Source: Enchytraeus crypticus
Taxonomy: Eukaryota; Annelida; Clitellata; Enchytraeida; Enchytraeidae
Direction: 5' to 3'
NCBI GenBank assembly: GCA_905160935.1
Contig: CAJHZI010000561.1
Coordinates: 62,001 to 126,000, forward strand
DNA: 64,000 nt
Below the pieces are notes generated by a model. The model had not been told where the DNA came from, searched no databases, and was given only the letters and a program-made list of their open reading frames with translations. Below, piece after piece: positions 11,601 to 23,600 of the stretch; within the stretch, counting starts at the first letter, position 1; the number at the start of each line of letters is the position of its first letter. Both the position numbers and the translations under genes were made by a program.

Positions 11601-14600
11601 ACTGAACACATCAGTGAGGTTATAAGCAGCTGCGCCACAAATCTTTTAGCTATTCGAACACTTAAATCGAAGTGTTTGGATTCGGAAATTGGTTATGAAA
11701 GTTTCAAGGCTACCATTTTGTCGAAACTAATTTATGCATCTCAGTAATTGTGCAGCTTCACTGAAGCCTAGTTCAAAATGCGACATAAGGGTTTTTCTAA
11801 GGAAGGCTAAAAATTGCACTTTTTGTGATGATATTCATTTCTTTAGCGAAATTGCTTAAAAAGCAGACAGGAGATTGTTTACTTCTGTAATTAATAACTC
11901 TCATCATGTGTTGTTTTCTCTTCAGCCACCAATGAAGGCAACTAACAGTCAGTGTAAACTTAGAGATAGAGCCCATCCTTTTACACTCGCATTTAAAACT
12001 ACAAACTACGAGTGACAATAACTTCATCGTGAGGATGCTTTATTGATTGGTACCAAATTTATGATTGATATTAAAGTACCTGTACATTTACCTGTGATTA
12101 ATCTGTATGTACCAGTATGTAATTTTCTAACTGTGTCTGATATCTTTGTAATAAATGAAAAATTATATATAGTTATGTATATAGTTATACTCATGATGAA
12201 CGCAGCGCTAGTGCTTCAAGCGATTTAGCTAAACCCATATCAATAATAACGGATTCTCTACTAGAAGGCAATACGCACTATGAAACTAGTGTAAATATAA
12301 ATGGTAGCTTTAAATTCAATTCAACAACTAGCACATCACAAATTTAAACAGATAACTTAAAATGTGCATATAACTATTGTGAAAAATATGAAATAATTAA
12401 AAATGTTAAATATTTAGTAGTGAGCCACACCGATTCTAATCCGTTCAAAATATTAAATGCACATATAATCTATTACACCATAGTTAATATATTATCACCG
12501 GACCGGCACCGTTTAGGATCTTTTTCTTTCTTTTCAGCACATGTTTTTCAGATCCTTTGGGGTTAATCGATTTGTAGTGAAATGTGATAGGAGGACGTCC
12601 ATGACATCATCCTTGTATGAGGAAACGACGTTAAACCTTTATTATTATTAGTATACTTTTAATTAAAAATTGCTCTCTTAATTTCAGAACATGCTTATCT
12701 CAGATATTTGTTAAATTACACTTTTTGGCAGTGAAATTAAGTAAAATAGTTGTTAGTAGTTCAAGACGCAGTAATGAGAATTAAACATTACTGTAACATC
12801 CATACTAATGCCAGCACCGTAAAACGAATTAGGGAACAAGTAAACTTTAAATGATGTCACAGTGAACTAAAAATCAGAACATCCACCACAAATCAATTCT
12901 CTGTTATATGGATGACTATACAGTATACTAGAGTATGCGCTTCTATAACACTGGCTGGAGCTTTTTTAGCAGGTTAAAAGCTCATATTCTCACTCCAAGT
13001 AGATGAATATCGACCAACGATCTGCTTCCATCATGAAGACAATGATGTTTTTACCTTGAGACGGTTGCAAGATAACTACTGTCATTTAGCTTAAACAAAC
13101 TGCTATAAACTGCAAATCGAAGAGACCCAATCAACTTCGACTAATTGTTTTTTATTAACCTAGAAATAAATCAAACCGAATTTTATGCCGAACAAGGTGA
13201 TAATATTATACCAAATAAATAAACATTTAATTTTGCACCAAAATGGACTAAAATTAAGCCATATATGTATTGAAAACAGAACAGTGAGGCAGTACAGTAG
13301 GTGCAGGGTTGATATCCAGCGCTCTCCCCATCATAGACGTACTAACGAGTAAAACATCGATGTTAAAATTCGCGTTTCACTGATTGAGTAATTAGTTAAG
13401 ATTAAATCAGTTACAGGCAAAAGAAATACCATGTATATGCTACTGAACAATAAAATAACGAAATATCAATAAACTCTCTATCTAATGAAGATATGCCATG
13501 GACCTGTCCAAGGCATAACGCCTCCACTCATCAATATCTTCCGTTTTCCTCTTCATGTCCACATAAGAGTGGATCTATAAATCATCTAAAACATTTCGTT
13601 TGATATACCATTATTCTTCGGGGATTCTGCTTAGGACGAGGTGGGCCCCTATGCCTTCCTCAGCTTCGACCACATTTACTGGGTAGAGGCGTCATTCCCT
13701 GAGAAGACAATCCTGTTTACCTTTTTTATCAGTAATTACAACCAGTAATAATTAACCAGTATTCATCATCATCATCATCTTACCTTTAATCCCAGTTTAA
13801 CTAGAGTTGGGATATGAATTGACCTTCTCCACTACTCTTTGTCCCATACCATATCAAATTAACCAGTATTAACCGGTATTAACCGGCAACTACACGGATC
13901 ACTATGTAACTACTCACAGCGGCTCTCTCTTTACGCAGCTGCTCGCTCCTCCTAGCTCGCTCCTCTTCCTCTCTCCTCGCATCATCAGGATCCTATCAAT
14001 TCAATTCCCATTTGTCATGAAAACTTTGCAACACATGAACATTACACAGCAAGAGATGAGATAACAAGTCAAGAAGACTGAGCTTGAACAAGGTTGTAAA
14101 ACAGTAAAAATGTGCTCTTCATATCTCTGATTTAACTCATCGGTGCCAGCGTTCATGCAGCAGTATTAGTAGGATGTTACTATATGACAGCATGCACATA
14201 TTTATAAATATAATAAAAATGATACTTAGTAAAAATTAGGTTTAATGATGCAGAAATGAAATGTATTCTGCTGTAAATAAAAGTTCAAACTCGTAAGCAT
14301 ACGAAAAATAGGTTACAAACATGTACACGAGCACACACATTCGTCCAAATACACATAAATAGGTAGGCACTATTAAATATAACAAGAGATGCCCATAATA
14401 ATAACTACTTACACAGACATGCTTCAAAAGTCACGACTCACAAACACACAAAACTAGACACACATGCAGTTAGAATAAAATAAAAATACAGTCGATCACA
14501 CACTCAAATGACACACAAATACACACACACACACAAATACACACACACAAATACACATGCAAGCATACAATGGCTCGCTCTTGTCTTAATTTATCAGCTC

Positions 14601-17600
14601 TGGCCTCTCGCTCCAGTTGATCCAATATGGCTTCCCGTTGATCATTAGCCTGATGACGTGGCAAGTCACACAAAATATCAGTTCAAAGCAACTGGTCTAG
14701 CAAGTCGGCAAAATCAAATATTAAATAAGTATCCTAAAATATCATTCGTAAAATTACTACTCCATAAATTACATATTCAGTCGATTCCATCATAAAACAT
14801 TCTATTGTTGTAGTTTCAGAATATTATTCAAACATGCCAGAAGCCTACAATATAATAATGCCTAATTTTCTTGATACAATTAGGCCTACACAAATATCCA
14901 TCAAGCGGCATACTGGTATGCCAAATCGGGCAAAACTATACCATGGTTTTCAAAAAGAAGCCCAAAGAGTAAACCAAACACCATGCCGCGTCCTAATCTC
15001 ATTTTAAAATTGTAGAGGATTTGGGGTTATTCCTAGTCTGATAAGAAGAAGCGTTCATAAGAGGGGATACAGATCTAGTCCTCTAATGATAATACCATTT
15101 ACGCTTAAAGCAGGAAAATTCATAAATATATATAAACATGAATCTGCAAAGGGCAGAAAGTAAATGTAATAGTTCCTCGTGCAATCAATCATTACAGAAT
15201 CATACCATTGAGCTTAGAGGCAAATTGAACTCAATAAATCCAATCAAGATAATCAATTAAAACATAAAATTTTGATAGTAAAATGATTAAATATTAAGCA
15301 AAGAAAAGAGACATAGACCCATTCAGCACAAGAACTAGTAAGACAGAGTGCAAAAACTATCTTAGTAGGGCAAAATAGACTGGACATTACACATAGAAGA
15401 GATAGCAAAAGCAGAATATATTTATTATATCGAAATTCAAGCTAATAAGGACTAAGAACTTCGAGTTAGACAGATAATTATAACATGCATACCATCATCT
15501 ACAATTCTAGAGGCTCCAGAACACCAACAATTACGCTCAGCAGCAGAACAATTAATATAGTCCACTGCTATTGTATTGCAGAAATATCTAAAGTAGAATC
15601 TTCAAATATCATACAACATACCCATCCAGCGTTATCTTGTGTTTTCGTAGTCGCTTGACTCTCCGCTTGTTTAATGCTTCTTATATTCTTTACTCTCTCC
15701 GCCTCCTTCTCCTCACGAGCCTTCGCTGCTTTCTCCTGTGAAAACCAGTGCAAATAGCTCTTTTAGAAACTACATCATATACGAAGAGAGAAATCATCAT
15801 CATCATCATCTTCCCTTAAATCCCACCACTTTAGCTAGGTTCGGGACACGATTAAATTTTTTTCACTCCTTTTCTCTGTCCCATATCGTATCGTCAATCA
15901 ATCCCATATTTTTCAGATATCTCTTAAGCACAGCAATCAACATAAGTTGTGGAATACCTATCTCTAACAAAAATATGTGCACAGAAATATATACATTCAT
16001 ATTCAGTAAGTAAAAACTACATTAGAGCACTTTAGAACAGAGAGCAGGAAACTTTAGTACTAGGAAAATCGTACTCGTAAAGATTATTGAACAGAAAAAT
16101 ATATTATATTACATTATACAAAAAAATTGTTTGGCTTTAATTGTAATATATAACAGAGTTTTACACCAGGCTTCATACAGTATAACATCATGGCTTCAAA
16201 TATTACAACACATCACGATTTCAAATAGTATTAAGACTGAAAATAAAATGTAAAATAAAATAAAATTCAAAGGAATAATATGGAATTATATACATACTTC
16301 TCTTTCTTTAGTTTCTCTATCAAGCTTTTCCTTTTCTGACTCTCTTCTTTGCTTCTCCAGGTTTATTCTGTTTTGTTCTTCTTTCTAGTAATGTATAAAT
16401 GAAATATAACAATTATATACATATAGGGTATTACAGGTATATTACAGGTTTAAGATGGTTTATACGATAGATCACCTGTATATAAATAAAAAAACATCTA
16501 GTCTATTGTAAACTTTCGAAATTTAAATTCATATATAATTCATTAATATATTATGCATCAATAACTACTTTCATGTAAAGACATTTCTAATTAATTAATG
16601 GAATTATTAGACACCGATATCATACATAAAATCTTCTAGTATTAATAATGAAACTTAGAAAGCTTGAAACAAGCAAGCTGATGAGAGAAAAAGATGCACT
16701 AACACTAAATTACAATGACATAATCAACCTTTAACAAACACAGCATCACATTATTTCAATTATGCCCCTGTAAAATATGAACTACATATATAGTCTTCAA
16801 CATAAGCACATCACTAAACTGCGTAAACTAAGTGGACGGAAGGGTGAAATTTTAAAACTTTGACTGTAGTTAAGATATTCCATGCAATATATCTCCACTT
16901 TATAATAATAATAATAAGTATATTTATACAGCGCCACTCTATGCTGCATGCCACAGTAGCGCTGAATGGACAGCGAAGCTCACGTAGTACAATCGATGTA
17001 GCTACTAGAACTCTGCAAAATCTGGAGTATTAGCAACCAATTGGTCTAAAACACAGATATCATCACCACATGGCTACAAGTCTCTTCACTGTCATATCTG
17101 CGTCAGTCGCCTCTTACGAACACGTGCAGTTGACGGTACGTTCAATTCTCAATGTTCCCGAATCTATAAATTCTCAATGTTCCTGAACCTATATATATAT
17201 ATATATATATATATAGTAAACATTTATAACCTGAGTTTGCTCCCAGAACTTTTCACGTATGTCCGGTTTTATTTCAATTTGTGGCTTAACTTTCTGATAA
17301 ACTGAACCCTAGAATATAAATAAAATAAAATAATTTGAACCCTAGAAATATTCACAAATTACAATAAAACGTATACCATTAATAAATCTGCATGAAGGCT
17401 TTTACACAATCATCACCTAAAATGAAAATTATGCTTAAAAATTATATTAAATTAATCGCTTTTTATACAGCTAGGATTCAATATATCTAACATACATGTA
17501 CAATATGAAGTACAAAGGTCCTATCAATAATTATTATACTAAGCTGCTCCAATAAGTAGGAAGTTCATGCAATTATTTATTTATTTATTTTATTTTTTAA

Positions 17601-20600
17601 ATTCTAACTTCACAATTTTATTTTGATCTACGCTTACTTTCTAATTTATTTAATTTAATATTTTTATTATTTACACCCGCCGAGATATTCAAGAATTTAC
17701 TCTTTAGTCAGCTAGTAGTGATCTAAAACCCATGAACCTCAATGCCCATCAAGATCTTTCTTTGAAAAATTGGTACGACATAGATAGCCACAATGCTGTA
17801 CACCTATGAGGAAAGGGATGTTAAACCTTTATTATTATTATTATTATTAATATCGAGATAATAATAACAATAAAGGTTTAACTTTCGTTTCCTCATACAA
17901 GGATGATTTCAGGGACGTCCCCCCAATCACATGTCACTACAAATCGATTCACCCCAAACGACCTGAAAAAAACATGTGTAGAAGAGAAAGAAAAAGATAG
18001 CGAAATAAGGCCTGCATTATCATCTAGTTATTTATTTATTTTATTTATTTAGATCACTAAAAAGGGTCATTCAACCCTGTACAGTTCACAAGCAATGCAA
18101 ACAATCAAGTAAATGCAATATGTGAACACAATTTAAATGTGAACCATGGTGAACTTAAAACGAAAAATAAAAAGTAGAAATTAAAGAATTGAAATGAAGA
18201 AATTCAAAATAAAGAAAATTAATGATAATAGGTATGCATAATTAAACATTTAAGTTCATTATCTTTAATATATATTTGATAAGTACTGACGAAGATTAAT
18301 ATTGAAACAGTTAACGGAGCGAGATGATCGTAAATTAGATGGAAGGGATAGCCAGTATCTAGGGCCTTGTACAGCGATATACTTTTCGCGACAGAAAGTT
18401 CTGAACGATGGTATAGTAAATTCCGAAACTTGTCGAAATTTATAAACAGAATTTACAACATTATTTAATAGCAACGAATAGCAGTAACATAAAGGCATAT
18501 CATTATGAATAAATTTATACAGAAATACGCAACAGCAATGTTTATGAATATCACATAACTTTAAAATTATAAGTTCTTTAAATATATTGTTTCTATGACT
18601 ACGATACTCTGCACGATGAATTATTCTAATTGCTCGTTTTTAGAGTACTATCAATTCGTTGAGCAATGTTTTAGAAGCGTTCTCCAAACAATATTAAAAT
18701 AAATTAGATGCGGATATATTAGACTGTAGCATAAATTTAACATACAGTGTTTAGGTAATTTAGTTTTAATCATCTACGGTCGTTATACATCCCCAAGTCA
18801 TCCAAAGATTACATAACTAAACAACAACAACAACAATAAGCCCTAAACTGACTAAAGTAAGAATTATTATAACTGCTATACAGTTCTATTGCGTAGCATA
18901 TCGGCATGACAGCAGTCAGTCGTACAAAACAGCGTCTATCACACATTCACTGTAGTTTAATAAGAACCATAATGATTAAAAGACGGTAAGTTCAAACTAT
19001 GGTTATGCAATTTATGTTACCATGGACGGTATAGAGTTGTCAAAAACAAATGGGAAAATATATAGAAATAGGCAGAAATAACACTGACCACAGGAGTAAT
19101 TTCAGGCATCGCTTGTTTTTGCTCTTTGTGGAAACTGTAATTGGCACCTGAAGACTTGGCGACCTTTGTCTTAACTAAATCTTCATCAACATCATCTTCA
19201 CTTCGAGCATTTATAGTTAAATGAGCACCCTAAATAATACATACACACAATAGTCAGGAGCATCAACACAATAGTCAGGAGCATCCACACAACAGTCAGG
19301 AGCATCCACACAATAGTCAGGAGCATCCACACAATAGTCAGGAGCATCCACACGATAGTCAGGAGCATCCACACAATAGTCAGGAGCATCCACACAATAG
19401 TCAGGAGCGTCCACACAATAGTCAGGAGCATCATAAATGATGCACCAACACAATAGCCAGGAAACCTATATTTATATACTATTACAAATTCTAACATATC
19501 AATCAAAAATGTTCATTTCCAACATATCTATACATCATCATTCATCAGTTCCTTGCGTTCTGAAGAGAACATAGGGCAGCAACATTACTCCCTTCGCTTC
19601 CGTCTTCAGCAAAACTCACAGCATCTTACCATGAAATGTTCAAAGTTTTAAAATCTTTGTTGATCGTGCTGAACCAAGTACTTCCAAGTCTTCCTCTTTT
19701 CCCTTTTCATTGGCTTGGCTTCCAATATATTGCAGTCTTTGCATATCTATCATCAGGCATTCTTAATGTGACCCAATAACTTTACCCTTCTTTCCCCAAG
19801 TATTTCATCTAATTTTCTTTCTCAAAACCTAACAATTAACATTAATGTACAGAAATTTGCGATGTTCCTTTCTTGGCATTTCTCAGTATCTGCCATAGTA
19901 AGTACTCTAGACAAAAGAGCTCACTTGGTCTGCTTTACGCTTAAGCTTTTATGATCCAAAGGCAGACTAAACTCTAAAGCTATGCTTAGAGACTGCTCTG
20001 TACCACAAGCGATACTGCCGAGCCAGGATTCAAACTGATGGCCTCCTATTTGTCATGCAATCTTGCTATCCATTCAGCCGTCAAACCGCTCCAATGCCAT
20101 ACAATGATGATATTTATAAAAATGAATACAGAAAATTATAACAAGCCAGTAAGGAATTGATAGCTACGATTAAAGTAAACATACATGAAAGAATTTCTCC
20201 ACATCTCGTACATGACTTGCACAGGCACCCTTTCTGTTCTCAGGCGCTCCTTCCGGTTGCTACAGTGAGAAAACATCAAATATTAACAGCACATTAGCAA
20301 GCTTTCGTAAATAGTAGATTTAAAAGTATAAAAGCAAAAATTACTGATGATATAACTCAGCAGATATTTGTAACACTTTGGGATTTAAGGCCGAATGTTA
20401 TAGGTTGAGCTAAGTTAGTCAATGCGTGTCGTCGGTTGAAGTGCAGTGTCTTTTTGTGTCTACTCTTTTTAATCTTACTCAGCGATCCTTTTTTCAAACT
20501 CTGTAGCTCTATACCCTCCAACTCCATTGACACCGACAACTCCATTTCTGTAAATATGCCTGAACCACCACTACTTTCTAGTTTTGAACCAGCTAAACCG

Positions 20601-23600
20601 GAAGAAATATGCAATTTTATACTTCGCTCTACCGACTCATCTTGCTGCCTTGATGTTATTCCTACACGCTTACTGAAATCCTGTATTGATGTTTTAGTTG
20701 CTCCTATTACTTACTTAATCAACCTCTCACTCTCAGAAGGTATCTTCCCGACCTCCTTAAAACAAGCAGTTGTATCTCCTTTGCTAAAAAAAGCCTTCTC
20801 TACCAAAAGATGATCTTTCCAGTTACCGTCCTATTTCCAATCTTAACTTCATCTCTAAACTTCTTGAAAAGGTAATTTATACCCGTTTATGCACTCATCT
20901 TGATTCTTTCCCTTCTCTCTCTAATTATCAATCTGCCTATAGAAGACTACGCTCTACTGAAATCGCTCTTCTTCGTATACATAATGATCTTAGCTTGGCC
21001 ATGAGTAGTAGACAGGTTTCTGCCTTGGTTCTTCTAGATCTCTCTGCTGCCTTTGATACAATTGACCATGGTATCCTAATAAATAGGCTTAAATCTTGTT
21101 TTGGCATATCTGATTCTGCTTTTTCCCTTCTCACATCATATCTCTCATGTCGCACACAATCGGTTGTTATTAGTCAAAATCGCTCTTCTGAACTACCCCT
21201 CCTATGCGGTGTTCCTCAAGGTTCAGTGTTAGGTCCATTCATTGCTCTTCTCTTTATATATCACTCCTCTTAGCTACCTGCTTGCTCAGTCCTCCATAAA
21301 TTTTCATTTCTATGCAGATGACACACAACTATATATTTCCTTTTCTAATCATGATTCCATTCAGAAACTGGCACATCTCTCATCCCTTCTAGACAAGGTT
21401 TATTGCTGGTTTTGTGCTAACCGTCTTGCTGTTAATCCCTCCAAAACTGAATACCTTTTAATTGGCACTACTTTGCAAAGAAGTAAAATTACCACTAACT
21501 CTGTTAATTTTCAGAATCTTGCTCTTTCATCTTCTCGATCCGCCAAAAATCTTGGAGTCGTATTTGATGAAAACCTTGACTTTAAATCCCATATCTCTTC
21601 TGTTTGTCGCGCTTCTTTCTTTCAAATGCGTCAGATTAGGCAAATACGTCCATCCCTTACTAGAAATTCAGCCACTATCCTTGCTAATTCTATAGTTCAT
21701 TCAAAGCTCGACCACTGTAATTCATTATTACATGGGTTGCCTACTTCTTCTCTCAATTGTTTGCAGCACGTCCAAAATTCTCTTGCACGTGTTGTTTGTA
21801 AGTCCTCTAGACTTCAATTTCGCTCTCTTTCTCTACTTCGCAGACTTCACTGGCTCCCTATTAATCAACGCATAAATTATAAAATAGCTCTATTAACTTT
21901 CAAAACTCTGCGATTTGGCAAGCCGTCTCTTACTTATCTGAATTTCTTCTTCCCTATCGTCCCTCACGTGCACTTCGCTCCATCGATGCCAATCTTCTCT
22001 CAGTTCCAAATATTCTCACGTCATTGTGCAGACGTTCATTTTCTTACGCAGCACCCACAATCTGGAACTCTTTACCTTCTAATCTTCGCTCTTGTTTTTC
22101 TCTTTCAACATTCTCTAGCAAGCTTAAAACTTACCTTTTCCCACCATAGACATAATCAATCTAGTTTGACCATTTTTTGATCACCGGACTGGCTTTCGTT
22201 TAGGACCTTACTTCTCCTCAGCACATTTCTTTTGCAGATTTGTCTGGGTGAATTGATCTGTAGTGATGTGTGCTGTTGGGGACGTCCCTGACATCACCCC
22301 TGGAGAGGAAACGGACATTAAACCTTTACTATTTACTATGTCTTTACCTTCAAACTGTTTTCATCAGTGCAGATCTAGGGGGGGGGGGGGGGGGCCAAGA
22401 AATCATTGTACAATTTTTTAAACTTAAAAAGAATTAAAGATGATGTTTACCAGCAGTCTGTTAGGGTCCAAGAGGTGGCGATCACAGTGAATCATTTCAG
22501 TCATTCAAAAGCTAACAGAACAGTTGCATGATTAAAAGAAGGTTGTGAAAATTTTTTTATGCACTCCTGAAAAAAAATCTTGATCTGCCCCTGGTTGTCA
22601 TTTGTTATTCTCACGACATATTTGAACAAATGCACATATCTCTCTCTCTCTCTCTTCAGTGCACTGCCATACACATATACCAAGTAAAAAAATGAACAAT
22701 TAAACAAGACGAAGATGAAGAAGTGAGTCTAGCACTTTTTGCTTTGAGATGCAACATAGTCTACAGCAGTTAATAAGAGAAATAAAATCTTACTGCAAAA
22801 CATATTCTATACTACAGAGTACATCAGAGCCCAAGATGTCTACAAAATGTAACTATTACTTATATAGAGAAGGCAACTATACATATATCAAAAATATTAA
22901 AAAAATTAAATATAGGGTCAAAAACAATCCTTACGATTCAAAACATCAACTAGTCTAAATCAATATTGAGCAAAAATATAAAACTCCAGAAGTCAAGTTT
23001 AAAGTCTGACAAAAGAACAGCATTGCAAACAATATATAAGACATTTTCCATATTATTGGAGCATGAACACTTAAATTTTACGTCAATACATTTTGTTTGT
23101 TAGAACATTCAAAAGTCGTATGGCGGTTCTATATCTTTTTACCTAAATACTTTAAAATATAAATTTTCGCAAAAATTTATTTTTGCCATTATTGTCAATT
23201 TAGATTGACTAAACTCATTAAAAATCATATTTATAAAGTTATAACTTATACAATTATTACTGGTAAAACTAGTGACAATAACTTTTTTTCATAATTTAAA
23301 AATAAGAAAATAACTAGGTTTAGAAAATAACTAGGTTTTTCATAATTGACTTATCACTAAACTCACTAAAAACCATATTTAGTAAGTTATAACATATAAA
23401 ATTATTATTGGTATAACTAATGAAAATAACTATAAAGTTAAAACTAAGCTATAAGCTATTTTTCAATGCTTTTGGCAGAAAGCCTTTAGTAAGAATTTTT
23501 CCAAGCATTGAAGGGCTTCTTTCAACACTGGCAGCGGTGGCCTGGAGGTTTTTCATTAGGCCAGAAGTCGATGGAGAAACTTAAGCTCTGATGAGCAGCA

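Noticed and set aside
19198-19506. Two overlapping minus frames of 7-residue repeats
   Set aside because: Both come from the 21-bp minisatellite. The true exon here is 19229-19089.
20357-20614. Minus frames over the LINE 5' part, repeated at 45938 and 49293 on plus
   Set aside because: Antisense shadows of the RT frame that recur only because the LINE recurs.
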